Assembly: GCF_009831655.1 (NCBI RefSeq)
Contig: NZ_WRPA01000018.1
Span: 29,506-93,505 of the forward strand
Source: Shewanella insulae
Lineage (GTDB): Bacteria > Pseudomonadota > Gammaproteobacteria > Enterobacterales > Shewanellaceae
Direction: 5' to 3'
DNA length: 64,000 bases
The translations under genes were made by a program, and so were the position numbers. Below the pieces are notes generated by a model. The model was not told the origin of the DNA. It saw only the letters and a list, made by a program, of their open reading frames with translations, and did not search any database. This document shows positions 15,233 through 24,942 of this stretch, piece after piece. The stretch's first letter is position 1, and the number at the start of each line of letters is the position of its first letter.

Positions 15233-17962
15233 TTAGAGTTCGTCTAGCAACTTCTTGGCTTCTTGCTGCTGACGCTCGTTGCCATCCAGCTCGACCTCTT
15301 TGAGCAGCGCCTTGGCACTGTCCATGTCATCAATTTCGATATAGGCGCGGGCCAGATCCAGCTTGGCGTTTACCGCATTCTCCTCGTCGTCTACATCTAC
15401 CATGGCGGCGTTGCCCATCAGGTTATCGAGCTCACCCATGTCGACATCCAGTTCCTTATACTTGTCGACATCCAGTTGTTCCTCATCGGCCTCGTTAAGC
15501 AGCCTGTCGATATCGATAAAACCGTTATCCTGCTGGAAAGCGGTCAAGTCATGCTCGGCCACGGCTCTGTCGGGACGCTTATTCTCCGCTGCATCCAGCG
15601 CCGCCAAGGCCTCATCTACGGTAAGGTTATCGTCATCGTCTAGCTGTAACGAGATCCCCTCGTCATCATCCTCTGCTGGCGTATCTTCAACGCTAGGCGC
15701 TTCGTTGGTCAGAGCCGATTCCCACTCCAGCACGTTATCGCTGCTGCGCTTGTTGCCCTTTAGATCACCGAAGAAACCCGACTCCCCCTTTTCGACCTTA
15801 GGCTCTTCGGACTCTTCTACCGATTCGAGATCCGCCAGCAGGGCATCGAGATCCACCTCGCTATCGTCTTCAGCCTGCGCCTCTTCGACTTCTACTCCAG
15901 GCTTATCATCACCGAGATCAAACTCGAGCGGTGCATGGCCAGTCGATGGACGCTCTTCTTGATGCGCAGCCTCTAGTGCCGCGTCAAGCTCGGGCTCGGG
16001 CTCCTCTTCCTGGGTCTCTGCTTCAACTTGTGTATCGGACGCTTCATCCGCCGCCGCGTCAGCTTCAGACGCACTTGCCGGCACCTCAGCTTCGAATCCG
16101 GCGAGTAAGGCATCGAGATCGGCTTCCTCGACCTCGTCGCTATCCTCATCATCTAACTCTGCGGCGATCTGGCGGGCAACCTCTTCCGCTTGCTGCTCAC
16201 TTTCCACCTCGGGAGCCTGAGCCGTTTCCGGTGCTGACTCGGCATCGAAACCGGCCAACAGGGCGTCGAGATCCGCGTCATCGACCGTCCCTTCATCGCC
16301 TTTTTCTTCAATCGCATCTTCGAGCTCGTGAGCTATCTCATCTGCCAGATCGTTTTCGTCGCTTTTATCTTCGGCGACTTGCGCTTCTTGAGGCTTCTCA
16401 TCTTCAACTAGCACTTGGTCAGTGGCCGCGACATCGGCCTCCAGGCCTGGCTCGTCAACCGCTTCCTCTGTCTCGACCTTTACTTCTGAATCGGCGGGCA
16501 GGTCGAACTCTGCCAGCAAGGCATCCAAGTCTTCCTCTTTGGCTTCTTCTTCCGCTGTCTCCTGCTCGAACTCGGCGAGCAGTTCATCTAGATCTGTCTC
16601 GGAACCGGTACTCTCGCCCACCTCCGGCGCCGCCTCGACGCTTAGCTCCTCGACAGGCGTCTCTGCCGGCGTATCCAACTCTGCCAACAGACTGTCTAAA
16701 TCATCTTCCTGTGTCGCCTGAGTCTCTTCCTGTTCCTGCTCGCCCATGGCCTCAGCCCAGAGGTCATCGAGAGATTGGCCTTCATCTTCAACCGGCGACA
16801 TCACCTGCTCGTCACCCGAATCGACCACCATCTCGGCGGCTTCTTGGGGCAACTCTTCACTCAGATCCGCCTCAGGCTTTAGCTGAGTCTCGTCGACATT
16901 CATCAAGGAATCCAGCGAGTCAGCCTCTTCATCATTGTCCAGATGCACCGCCATCATCTCTTCGCTATCTTCAGGCGCTGGTGCAACCGGCTTGTCATCC
17001 ATCGGTGGCGTCTGTGACTCACTCGACTCGACGGCCTCGTTCTTACTGTTGCGACGCTTGATGAACAGCCAAACCAATACGAGCAGCAATAGCGCGGGAA
17101 TGGCCGCAGCCAGGCCTATATAGAGCGGGCTGCTCATCATGGTACGCCAGCTATCGTCCACCTCTTTCGGCTGTGCCGGCATTGTTGCGGCGGCTAACTG
17201 TTGACGTAGCTGCTCCAGCTCGCTGCTTAATTGAGCCTTCTGCTCTTTCTGTACCAGCAGTGCCTCTTCCAACTCGGCGATACGGGTATCTTGTTCATCT
17301 ATCTTGGCCTGCAACATCTCACTGTCATTGTTGCCCAGGTTTAACTTGTCCTGCGCCCTGGCCAGCTCGTCGGTGAGCGACAGGTTCTTGGCTTGCTCCG
17401 CCTCGAGTTTCGCCGTTAGCTCCTCGATCTGATTCTGCTGCGCCGCGCTTGGCTTGTCTGTCTGAGCCGTGCTGGTTTGAACGGGCTCTGGTTGGCTCGC
17501 TTGTGCCTGACTAGCTTGTGGCTCTGGCGTCGTCGCTACCGACTTAGGCTTAGCTGCCGTCTGCGGCTTCTTACGCCAGCCTTTATCGTTATTTTCCGCC
17601 TGCTGTTTGGCCAGACTCTTAGGGATAGCCAACATCACCTCTTTAGAGGGGATCAATAGGATCATCCCCTTCTCTAGGCTGTTGTAGTTATCGCTGGTAA
17701 ACGCATGGGGGTTAGCCTCGAAAATTGCCGCCATCACTTGGTAGATGGTTACACTCGCATCGGGACGCGACTTTTGCGCAATACTCCAGAAGGTATCGGA
17801 CGCCGTGGTTGGACCGTATTGACGCAGCGTCTGGCGGCTTTCGCCATCTGGACCGGTGATATTGAGAGGTTCTGCGGCAGATAAAAGACCTGAAGTCGAC
17901 GAGAGAACAAGCAGTGCGCTGGCCAGTAAACCAGCAAGATGCGATGTGCGAAAGTTCATCAA
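15233..17962 (-). CDS. fimV: FimV-type polar peptidoglycan-binding hub protein
   Basis: 909 aa. Signal peptide at 1-29, then the conserved FimV N-terminal domain and a LysM-like segment (FWSIAQKSRPDASVTIYQVMAAIFEANP...MILLIPS) in the periplasm, a coiled coil at about 175-260, one membrane helix at about 278-301, a long very acidic cytoplasmic region, and the FimV C-terminal TPR-like motif (NAKLDLARAYIEIDDMDSAKALLKEV). The acidic region contains six copies of DLD(A/E/S)LLA at intervals of 40-90 residues. FimV organises type IV pili and polar machinery. It is transcribed with a terminator on each side, so it is probably monocistronic. The start could be either of two adjacent ATG codons. Confidence 0.95.
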   Translation of the reverse strand: MMNFRTSHLAGLLASALLVLSSTSGLLSAAEPLNITGPDGESRQTLRQYGPTTASDTFWSIAQKSRPDASVTIYQVMAAIFEANPHAFTSDNYNSLEKGMILLIPSKEVMLAIPKSLAKQQAENNDKGWRKKPQTAAKPKSVATTPEPQASQAQASQPEPVQTSTAQTDKPSAAQQNQIEELTAKLEAEQAKNLSLTDELARAQDKLNLGNNDSEMLQAKIDEQDTRIAELEEALLVQKEQKAQLSSELEQLRQQLAAATMPAQPKEVDDSWRTMMSSPLYIGLAAAIPALLLLVLVWLFIKRRNSKNEAVESSESQTPPMDDKPVAPAPEDSEEMMAVHLDNDEEADSLDSLMNVDETQLKPEADLSEELPQEAAEMVVDSGDEQVMSPVEDEGQSLDDLWAEAMGEQEQEETQATQEDDLDSLLAELDTPAETPVEELSVEAAPEVGESTGSETDLDELLAEFEQETAEEEAKEEDLDALLAEFDLPADSEVKVETEEAVDEPGLEADVAATDQVLVEDEKPQEAQVAEDKSDENDLADEIAHELEDAIEEKGDEGTVDDADLDALLAGFDAESAPETAQAPEVESEQQAEEVARQIAAELDDEDSDEVEEADLDALLAGFEAEVPASASEADAAADEASDTQVEAETQEEEPEPELDAALEAAHQEERPSTGHAPLEFDLGDDKPGVEVEEAQAEDDSEVDLDALLADLESVEESEEPKVEKGESGFFGDLKGNKRSSDNVLEWESALTNEAPSVEDTPAEDDDEGISLQLDDDDNLTVDEALAALDAAENKRPDRAVAEHDLTAFQQDNGFIDIDRLLNEADEEQLDVDKYKELDVDMGELDNLMGNAAMVDVDDEENAVNAKLDLARAYIEIDDMDSAKALLKEVELDGNERQQQEAKKLLDEL

Positions 17963-18092
17963 TTCTTCCCTTTCAAGCGATGATGGACTGCCTTTTGGCA
18001 GCGTGCTTTAGGCAATTGTATTTATTGAGATTACTATAAACCAGATTTAGATGGCCTGCTACTGTTCACATTTCAAAAACAAGTGATAACAC

Positions 18093-18121
18093 AAAAAAAG
18101 CCTGCAAACTGCAGGCTTTTT
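18093..18121 (-). terminator. Rho-independent terminator after asd
   Basis: AGCCTGC-AAACT-GCAGGCT is a perfect 7-bp stem flanked by A and T runs, about 40 bp downstream of the asd stop codon. Confidence 0.9.
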
Positions 18122-18159
18122 CTCCACTTATGCGCTACTTAGCCCATTAAGCATGATGA

Positions 18160-19176
18160 TCAGTAGTAGTCTCTGATCAGGACTTCGGCGATCTGCACAC
18201 TGTTGAGCGCCGCACCTTTCCTAATATTATCAGACACAACCCATAGATTGATGCCGTTGGGGTGAGAGATATCCTCGCGCACGCGACCCACATACACAGG
18301 GTCTGTTCCCGCCGCCTCGGTCACCACAGTTGGGTACTCTTCGTTTGACTCAAACAACTCGACACCCGGCGCGCCATGCAACACGGCCTTAACATCCTCT
18401 GCGCTCACCGGCTGCACGGTTTCGATATGAACAGCCTCCGAGTGACCATAGAATACCGGCACACGTACCGCAGTTGGATTAACCACTATCTGGTCGTCAC
18501 CGAAGATCTTCTGGGTTTCCCACACCATCTTCATCTCTTCTTTGGTGTAGCCGTTATCCATAAACTTATCGATCTGTGGCAACACGTTAAAGGCGATCTG
18601 CTTTGGATAGGCCTTAGGCTCTACCGGCAGCCCCTGTAGCAACTTGGCACACTGATTAGCCAGTTCTTCGATCGCCTGCTTACCCGAGCCTGATACAGAC
18701 TGGTAGGTCGCTACATTAATGCGAGAGATCCCAAAGGCATCATAGATAGGCTTAAGGGCAACCAACATCTGGATAGTTGAACAGTTAGGGTTGGCGATGA
18801 TGTTGCGATTACGAAAATCGGCGATCGCCTGGGGATTCACCTCGGGAACCACAAGAGGAATGTCGATGTCATAGCGGAAATGTGAGGTGTTATCGATCAC
18901 CACACAACCCTGTTCCGCCGCGATAGGCGCCCACTTGGCCGACACGTCACCGCCCGCCGAGAAGAAACCTAACTGCGCCTGAGACCAATCGAAGGTCTCC
19001 ACGTCTAAAATTTCGACCTGTTTACCATGGAAAGTTACCGTGTCGCCCGCACTACGACTACTGGCCAGAGGATACAAGTTGGCAACGGGAAAGTTGCGCT
19101 CTTCGAGGATCTCAATCATTGTTTGACCCACGGCTCCCGATGCACCTAAAACGACGACGTTAAATTCCTGCGACAT
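18160..19176 (-). CDS. asd: aspartate-semialdehyde dehydrogenase
   Basis: 338 aa. Converts aspartyl phosphate to the semialdehyde for lysine, threonine, methionine and diaminopimelate. NADP-binding GASGAVGQ is at 11-18 and the catalytic cysteine is Cys132 in NPNCSTIQ. The start MSQEFNVVVL was chosen because CAGGAG lies 10-15 bp upstream and it begins only two bases after the pdxB stop; a longer in-frame start would extend into pdxB without homology. This is the usg/Vibrio asd2-like branch that sits next to pdxB, and whether it is the only Asd of the cell is not known. Confidence 0.94.
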   Translation of the reverse strand: MSQEFNVVVLGASGAVGQTMIEILEERNFPVANLYPLASSRSAGDTVTFHGKQVEILDVETFDWSQAQLGFFSAGGDVSAKWAPIAAEQGCVVIDNTSHFRYDIDIPLVVPEVNPQAIADFRNRNIIANPNCSTIQMLVALKPIYDAFGISRINVATYQSVSGSGKQAIEELANQCAKLLQGLPVEPKAYPKQIAFNVLPQIDKFMDNGYTKEEMKMVWETQKIFGDDQIVVNPTAVRVPVFYGHSEAVHIETVQPVSAEDVKAVLHGAPGVELFESNEEYPTVVTEAAGTDPVYVGRVREDISHPNGINLWVVSDNIRKGAALNSVQIAEVLIRDYY

Positions 19177-19178
19177 AA

Positions 19179-20312
19179 TTACAGACCGACTCCTGAAAAA
19201 CCTAATTCGAACAACCAATCTACATCAGAACCCGCGGTATTGGCTAGCATTAACGCGCTAAATTCACGTCGATGCTTATGATTTTTTCTCATCAGGTCGA
19301 AGCCTTTGTCATTTTGGAAACGCTGGCGAAACAGTTCGTCGTCATCGCGCAGGTCATAGACCAGACGCACCAGGCAGAGCAAGGCCTTTTCATCGGGCAC
19401 AGACAGGGGGGACAACTGATGACTCCACAGCGGTGGCAACAGGCTGGAAAGTGACTTATCGACCTGCTTACCAAGCTGGGCCATCAAGGCCTGGTACAGC
19501 ATGAAGGTGCCGCGAGCCTTACCCTCCAGGCTATAGCCGGCGATGTGCGGTGTGGCTATCTCAACCAGTGGCACCAATTCAGGCAGTGGCAGAGGCTCCC
19601 CCTCCCACACATCCAGCACCAGCTTGAGATCGCTGCGCTGCTGCTTCACCTCGATAAGCGCCCGGTTATCTATCACCTCACCGCGGCAGCAGTTAAGCAA
19701 CCAGGTGTCTTCAGCGAGTGCGTTAAGGCGCGCTTTGTCAAACAAATAATGGGTAGGATGCTCGCCGTCTCGGGTCAGGGGCACATGCAGGGAGATCACG
19801 TCGCAGCGCTCAACCAGCTCATCTAGGGAGACAAACTCTCGGTCATCGCCACTTTGCTCGAGCAAGGGATCGTTCAGCAGGGTCTTCACCCCATAGGCCT
19901 CCAGGCACTTTTGCAGCGCAGTGCCCGTATTGCCCGCCCCGACGATACCGACGGTTTTACCCTTGAGCGGGCTATGAAAGCGTCTGGCCAGCTCCAGCAT
20001 GGCATTGAAGACGTACTCACCGACAGCCACCGCGTTACAGCCCGGCGCATTGGTGCAGAATATGCCGCGCTGCTTGAGATAGTCCAGATCCAGATGATCC
20101 ATGCCTATGGTGGCACTGCCGACAAACTTTAACCTATCACAGCCGTCAAGCAGACTCTTATTCACCTTAGTAACAGAGCGCACCAGCAGCACATCGGCAT
20201 CTTTTACCTGAGCCTGGGTCAGGGTGCGGCCATCGACCATCACCACCTCACCAAGATCGGCAAACAGGGCTTCGACATAGGGCATGTTTTCATCGGCTAC
20301 AATTTTCATCAA
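19179..20312 (-). CDS. pdxB: erythronate-4-phosphate dehydrogenase
   Basis: 377 aa D-2-hydroxyacid dehydrogenase, second step of DXP-dependent pyridoxal phosphate synthesis. The NAD loop is VGIVGAGNTGTALQKCL, with catalytic NCCRGEVID and TPHIAGYSLEGKARG motifs, and the PdxB-specific C-terminal dimerisation domain is present. The second ATG (MKIVADENMPY) is the likelier start. asd follows after a 2-bp gap, so the two are one operon. Confidence 0.95.
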   Translation of the reverse strand: MMKIVADENMPYVEALFADLGEVVMVDGRTLTQAQVKDADVLLVRSVTKVNKSLLDGCDRLKFVGSATIGMDHLDLDYLKQRGIFCTNAPGCNAVAVGEYVFNAMLELARRFHSPLKGKTVGIVGAGNTGTALQKCLEAYGVKTLLNDPLLEQSGDDREFVSLDELVERCDVISLHVPLTRDGEHPTHYLFDKARLNALAEDTWLLNCCRGEVIDNRALIEVKQQRSDLKLVLDVWEGEPLPLPELVPLVEIATPHIAGYSLEGKARGTFMLYQALMAQLGKQVDKSLSSLLPPLWSHQLSPLSVPDEKALLCLVRLVYDLRDDDELFRQRFQNDKGFDLMRKNHKHRREFSALMLANTAGSDVDWLFELGFSGVGL

Positions 20313-20390
20313 CTTCTCTTCACAGTTTACTTGGGGCTATTTTAAGGTGCTATTTTGCCGCACTATTTTTTTGCAGTAAATTTCAGGCAC

Positions 20391-20416
20391 AAAAAAGGAG
20401 CCCTAAGGCTCCTTTT
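20391..20416 (-). terminator. Rho-independent terminator after ndk
   Basis: GGAGCC-CTAA-GGCTCC, flanked by an A run and TTTT, lies about 25 bp after the ndk stop codon. The A run gives a good T tract on the minus strand. Confidence 0.88.
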
Positions 20417-20440
20417 CGAGAGTTTTGCATCAGACTCGTA

Positions 20441-20872
20441 TTAACGAGTACGTGGGCAAAGTTCTTCAGCGCTGAAGAAGTAAGCGATTTCACGCTCTGC
20501 TGAAGCAACAGCGTCAGAACCGTGAACGGCGTTCTCGTCGATGCTGTCAGCGTAGTCAGCACGTAGCGTGCCACGAGCCGCTTCGGCTGGGTTAGTAGCA
20601 CCCATGATTTCACGGTTAGCCAGAACAGCGTTTTCGCCTTCTAGTACTTGAACCATGATAGGACCAGAAGTCATGAACTCAACCAGTGCGCCGAAGAAAG
20701 GACGCTCGCTGTGCTCGGCGTAGAAGCCTTCAGCTTGTTCTTTGCTTAGGTGAACCATTTTAGAAGCGATGATTTTCAGGCCAGCGGATTCAAAACGGTT
20801 ATAGATAGCACCGATGTGGTTTTTAGCAACGGCATCAGGCTTGATGATAGAAAAAGTACGTTCGATAGCCAT
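20441..20872 (-). CDS. ndk: nucleoside diphosphate kinase
   Basis: 143 aa, full length. Transfers the gamma phosphate between nucleoside triphosphates and diphosphates through a phosphohistidine, His117 in NAVHGSD. The signature RTFSIIKPDAV and RGTLRADYADS are intact. It lies between pdxB and the isc cluster, the usual place in Shewanella and Vibrio. Confidence 0.97.
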   Translation of the reverse strand: MAIERTFSIIKPDAVAKNHIGAIYNRFESAGLKIIASKMVHLSKEQAEGFYAEHSERPFFGALVEFMTSGPIMVQVLEGENAVLANREIMGATNPAEAARGTLRADYADSIDENAVHGSDAVASAEREIAYFFSAEELCPRTR

Positions 20873-21063
20873 GTCTAGCTTCCTTCATTAAACAGGTTTT
20901 TAAAAATTCGCGCGGATTATACGAAATAAAAACCAAAAAACCTACCTTTATAACGAGATGAATGAGACATTCATCAAACCGTCATCTAGGCTGGCGCGAT
21001 CGCGACCGCAAAGTGGGAAGCATAAACTTGTGAAACTCCTGGTCCGAGCCGTTGCTGAAACGG

Positions 21064-21255
21064 TCAATACTCGTTGATCCAGCAGGCTTGAATCGCCTCC
21101 AGGATCCGCTCATTACAGTGATTAGGGTCATCGTCGAAATCATCGAGGGCCAAGATCCACTCCCGCAGATCGGTGAAGCGGATCTTGGCGGGATCCACAT
21201 CGGGATGGGCCTCTAGCAAACTGAGCGCAACATCGAGAGAATCTATCCATTTCAT
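21064..21255 (-). CDS. iscX: Fe-S assembly protein IscX
   Basis: 63 aa, acidic, recognisable from KWIDSLDVALSLLEAHPDVDP and the EWILALDDFDDDP segment. IscX binds IscS and acts as an iron-dependent regulator or adaptor of cluster assembly. It is separated from fdx by about 120 bp that include a terminator-like hairpin, so it may be transcribed mainly from its own promoter or by read-through. Confidence 0.94.
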   Translation of the reverse strand: MKWIDSLDVALSLLEAHPDVDPAKIRFTDLREWILALDDFDDDPNHCNERILEAIQACWINEY

Positions 21256-21317
21256 GGTCTTACCTCTATAGCAAACGCTTATCCTTTAAGTTTAGCTCCT
21301 CGGCGGGTGGCAGGATC

Positions 21318-21348
21318 AAAAAAGCCGATCTGATAGACCGGCTTTCTG
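21318..21348 (-). terminator. terminator between fdx and iscX
   Basis: AAAGCCG and CGGCTTT form the outer stem, with further imperfect pairing inside, and six A residues on the plus strand give the T tract. It lies about 30 bp after the fdx stop codon. Confidence 0.7.
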
Positions 21349-21375
21349 CTACATTGCTAATCCTTTTAAGCTGGA

Positions 21376-21711
21376 TTAGCCTTCGCTCACCATGTTGATG
21401 GTGTATTTAGGGATCTCTACGACCAAGTCGCTGTCAGGTACCTTAGACTGGCAAGACAGACGACTCTCTGGCTCAAGGCCCCAGGCCTTATCCAGCATAT
21501 CATCTTCGAGCTCATCGCTTTCTTCCAGCTCATCGAAGCCTTCACGAATGATCACATGACAGGTGGTACAGGCACAGGATTTCTCACAGGCATGTTCGAT
21601 GCTGATGCCGTTACGCAGCGCCACGTCCAGTACCGTCTCGCCCACCTGGGCCTCGACTACCGCGCCGTCCGGGCATAACTCTTCATTGGGTAAAAAAACT
21701 ATTTGAGGCAT
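21376..21711 (-). CDS. fdx: ISC-type [2Fe-2S] ferredoxin
   Basis: 111 aa. The cluster ligands are Cys42, Cys48, Cys51 and Cys87, in ACEKSCACTTCHV and RLSCQSKV; Cys46 is an extra conserved thiol. It donates electrons for cluster assembly on IscU. It starts a few bases after the hscA stop codon. Confidence 0.97.
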   Translation of the reverse strand: MPQIVFLPNEELCPDGAVVEAQVGETVLDVALRNGISIEHACEKSCACTTCHVIIREGFDELEESDELEDDMLDKAWGLEPESRLSCQSKVPDSDLVVEIPKYTINMVSEG

Positions 21712-21719
21712 ATTGTTAC

Positions 21720-23582
21720 CTATATATTATCAACCGACTGGCCCTTGAGCGCCAATCGAATGGAATTATCCATACGTTTCGCGGCAAAGCTTTGGCTGGC
21801 ATCGTCCAGCGCGGCAATTGCCTTCTCGATAGCATCCGTATCTGACTGGCTCGCCACCTGTGCCAGGTTAGCCATACCAGCCTGGATCGCGGCAGTTTCT
21901 GCTTCGTCCAGCAGTTCGCCATCTTTAGCCAGTGCCGCAGACAGGGACTCTAATACCCTGGCCGCCTCCACCTGCTGCTCGGCCAACATGCGGCGCTCGA
22001 TATCCTCTTTGGCATGGGCCATCGAATCTTTGAGCATGGTGCCGATCTCTTCATCGGTCAGACCGAAGGAAGGCTTCACCTGAATGCTCGCCTGGACGCC
22101 AGATGATTTCTCCATGGCGGTCACGCTGAGCAAGCCATCGGCATCGACCTGAAAGGTGACGCGAATATGCGCCGCCCCCGCCGCCATAGGCGGAATGCCT
22201 TTGAGGGTAAAACGTGCCAACGAGCGACAATCGGCCACCAGCTCACGCTCGCCCTGCACCACATGAAATGCCATGGCCGTCTGACCATCCTTAAAGGTGG
22301 TAAACTCCTGAGCGCGGGCAACCGGAATCGTGGTGTTACGAGACACCACCTTCTCTACCAGGCCACCCATGGTTTCGATACCCAGCGACAGCGGGATCAC
22401 GTCCAGCAGCAGTAGATCAGACTCTGGCTTGTTACCCACCAGGATGTCGGCCTGAATCGCGGCGCCGATGGCGACCACACGATCGGGATCGATCGAGGTC
22501 AGCGGCGCCTTGCCGAAGAAGCCTTCGACGCGCTCACGCACCAGAGGCACGCGGGTCGAACCGCCCACCATCACGGTTTCCAGCACTTCATCGTTGCCGA
22601 TCCCCGCATCACGCAGCGCGCGGCGACAGCTAGCTATGGTCTTCTTCACCAAAGATTCGATCAGGGCGTCAAACTGTGCCTTGTCGACAACTTGTTCATG
22701 AACCTTGCCCTGCTCCAGGGTCAGACTGGCGGTCACGCTGGCCTGTTCGGTCAAGGCCTCTTTCACGCGGCGACTCTCGATCAGTAGCGCACGGTGTTCA
22801 CTGGCGGTAAGGCTGGTCAGCTGCCAGCTTCTCTGCAGATGATCGGCCAGGGCATGGTCGAAGTCATCGCCGCCAAGCGCCGAGTCGCCGCCGGTAGCCA
22901 GTACCTCAAACACGCCTTTGTTCAGGCGCAGAATCGAGATATCGAAGGTACCGCCACCAAGGTCATAGATGGCGATCACCCCTTCCTGGCCCGAATCCAA
23001 ACCATAAGCGATGGCGGCCGCCGTCGGCTCGTTGAGCAGACGCAACACCTTGACACCCAGCAGGCTCGCCGCCTCTTTGGTGCCCTGACGCTGGGCGTCA
23101 TCGAAATACGCTGGCACTGTGATGACCACGCCTTCCAAAGAACCACCTAGGGTCTTCTCGGCGCGGTTCACCAAAGGTCTCAGGATATCGGCAGAGATCT
23201 GAATAGGGTTAAACTGACCCGCCTGAGTGTTAAACAGTGGCAGGCCGTTTTCGCTAGCAGAGAAATGATAAGGTAGCGAGGCGTCCTTGGCCTGAATATC
23301 GCTCAGGCTGCGCCCCATGAAGCGCTTCACCGAGACCACTGTATTTAGCGGGTCTTGGGCGGAGAAACGTTCGGCATCGACACCGACCTGCACCCCATCT
23401 TCGCTGTAACGCACCACGGAGGCCAGGGCATGACGGCCAGATTCGTCGGCCAGGGTATCGGCTACGCCGCTGCGCACGGCTGCGACTAATGAGTTGGTGG
23501 TACCTAAGTCAATGCCCACCGCCAGCCTGTGCTGGTGCGGTGCGGCGCTTTGTCCGGGTTCAGCGATCTGCAAAAGTGCCAT
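21720..23582 (-). CDS. hscA: Fe-S cluster assembly chaperone HscA (Hsp70 family)
   Basis: 620 aa from the start MALLQIAEPGQSAAPHQHRLAVGIDLGTTNS, which matches the E. coli N-terminus; a longer in-frame start adds 16 residues without homology. The nucleotide-binding domain has GIDLGTTNS, IAIYDLGGGTFD and VGGSTRVP, and the substrate-binding domain follows. With HscB it uses ATP to move clusters from IscU to acceptor proteins. Confidence 0.96.
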   Translation of the reverse strand: MALLQIAEPGQSAAPHQHRLAVGIDLGTTNSLVAAVRSGVADTLADESGRHALASVVRYSEDGVQVGVDAERFSAQDPLNTVVSVKRFMGRSLSDIQAKDASLPYHFSASENGLPLFNTQAGQFNPIQISADILRPLVNRAEKTLGGSLEGVVITVPAYFDDAQRQGTKEAASLLGVKVLRLLNEPTAAAIAYGLDSGQEGVIAIYDLGGGTFDISILRLNKGVFEVLATGGDSALGGDDFDHALADHLQRSWQLTSLTASEHRALLIESRRVKEALTEQASVTASLTLEQGKVHEQVVDKAQFDALIESLVKKTIASCRRALRDAGIGNDEVLETVMVGGSTRVPLVRERVEGFFGKAPLTSIDPDRVVAIGAAIQADILVGNKPESDLLLLDVIPLSLGIETMGGLVEKVVSRNTTIPVARAQEFTTFKDGQTAMAFHVVQGERELVADCRSLARFTLKGIPPMAAGAAHIRVTFQVDADGLLSVTAMEKSSGVQASIQVKPSFGLTDEEIGTMLKDSMAHAKEDIERRMLAEQQVEAARVLESLSAALAKDGELLDEAETAAIQAGMANLAQVASQSDTDAIEKAIAALDDASQSFAAKRMDNSIRLALKGQSVDNI

Positions 23583-23645
23583 ATCTTTCCAACTTAAAAA
23601 AATAAAAGGCTCAGTCGACGACAGAGCCATAAAAAATGTTCGCGC

Positions 23646-24167
23646 TTAAAAGAGAGCGTCTTCGGCTCGCTCGAGTTCCGCCTGCAACTTATCCATAAAC
23701 TTGAGCTTACGCACCAGGTCGGCGGCCTGCTCTAAGACTGACGCCTCGTCACTGTCGATCTTTTGCGCGAGCAGCGCCATGATCTCGCGACGATACTCGC
23801 CAAAGGATTGGTGCAGGTGTTCGATAGCCTCATCGGGATCATCGCTGTCGTTGATCTCCTCTAGGGCCTCGCGCCACTCCATCTGCTGCATTAAAAACAT
23901 GGTGTCTTTAACCGTGGTGGATTCGTGGCTGAGGTCAATCCCCTTGAGGCTAAGCATGTGCTCGGCGCGCGAGATAGGATGTTTCAGGGTGTTGTAGCCA
24001 TCGTTAACCTGGGCAGTATGCTGCACCGCAAGGCGCTTGTCCTGCTCGCTGGCATTGGCAAACTTATCCGGGTGCACCGCACGCTGCAGCTCGCGATACC
24101 GCTCCGAAAGTAAAGCGGTATCTAGCTCAAACGATGGCGATAAACTAAACAACTCAAAATAGTTCAT
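23646..24167 (-). CDS. hscB: Fe-S cluster co-chaperone HscB
   Basis: 173 aa J-domain protein beginning MNYFELFSLSPSFELD, with the HPD motif in AVHPDKFANASE and a C-terminal helical IscU-binding domain. It stimulates HscA ATPase and delivers IscU. The chosen start is the conserved one; an upstream in-frame start would run into iscA. Confidence 0.96.
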   Translation of the reverse strand: MNYFELFSLSPSFELDTALLSERYRELQRAVHPDKFANASEQDKRLAVQHTAQVNDGYNTLKHPISRAEHMLSLKGIDLSHESTTVKDTMFLMQQMEWREALEEINDSDDPDEAIEHLHQSFGEYRREIMALLAQKIDSDEASVLEQAADLVRKLKFMDKLQAELERAEDALF

Positions 24168-24184
24168 GTATCTCGATTCGCTCG

Positions 24185-24508
24185 CTAAACGGTGAAGCTC
24201 TCGCCGCAGCCACATTCCCCTTTGGCATTGGGGTTGTTGAACTGGAAGCCCTCGTTGAGTCCCTCTTTGACGAAATCTAACTCGATCCCTTGCAGGTAGA
24301 TGAAGCTCTTGGCATCGATGATGATTTTCACCCCTTCGATTTCATAAACTTCATCATCGTCGTTGAGCTCGTCGACAAACTCCAGCACGTATGCCATGCC
24401 GGAGCAGCCCGATGTCTTCAGTCCCAAACGTAATCCGATACCTTTACCGCGGTTCGCCAAGAAGCTTCTTACGCGCTCGGCCGCCGCCGGTGTCATCGTT
24501 ATTGCCAT
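24185..24508 (-). CDS. iscA: A-type Fe-S carrier IscA
   Basis: 107 aa. The three cluster cysteines are in KTSGCSGMAY and the C-terminal GECGCGESF. It carries clusters from the scaffold to target enzymes. The gene lies between iscU and hscB with short gaps. Confidence 0.97.
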   Translation of the reverse strand: MAITMTPAAAERVRSFLANRGKGIGLRLGLKTSGCSGMAYVLEFVDELNDDDEVYEIEGVKIIIDAKSFIYLQGIELDFVKEGLNEGFQFNNPNAKGECGCGESFTV

Positions 24509-24522
24509 TATTACTCCGACTA

Positions 24523-24906
24523 TTACTTCTCGTGCTTAGTCTTGTATTCGTCTAACGCTGCCTTGATGGCGTCTTCAGCCAAGATCGAGCAGTGAATTTT
24601 CACCGGCGGTAGGGCAAGCTCTTCGGCAATATCCGTATTCTTAATCGCTTGCGCTTCTTCAATCGTCTTGCCCTTCACCCATTCGGTGACCAGAGAGCTA
24701 GAGGCGATCGCGCTACCACAGCCGTAAGTCTTAAATTTGGCATCTTCGATGATACCCTGCTCGTCGATCTTCAGCTGTAGCTTCATGACGTCACCACAGG
24801 CAGGCGCACCTACCATACCGGTTACCACTGAAGGGTCGTTCTTGTCGAATGAACCTACGTTACGCGGGTTCTCATAATGATCTATTACTTTTTCACTGTA
24901 AGCCAT
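24523..24906 (-). CDS. iscU: Fe-S scaffold protein IscU
   Basis: 127 aa. Cluster ligands Cys37 (GAPACGDVMK), Cys63 (YGCGSAIASS) and Cys106 (KIHCSILAED) and the HscA-binding LPPVK motif at about 99-103 are all present. It builds the nascent cluster from IscS sulfur. Confidence 0.98.
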   Translation of the reverse strand: MAYSEKVIDHYENPRNVGSFDKNDPSVVTGMVGAPACGDVMKLQLKIDEQGIIEDAKFKTYGCGSAIASSSLVTEWVKGKTIEEAQAIKNTDIAEELALPPVKIHCSILAEDAIKAALDEYKTKHEK

Positions 24907-24942
24907 GATTCTGCTCCAATCTCTATTCGTTTATCGGCCGGA

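Noticed and set aside
15931..17061. 376-codon plus-strand frame opposite fimV
   Set aside because: Composition is the Arg/Pro/Leu-rich mirror of the Asp/Glu-rich FimV repeats; no start signal.
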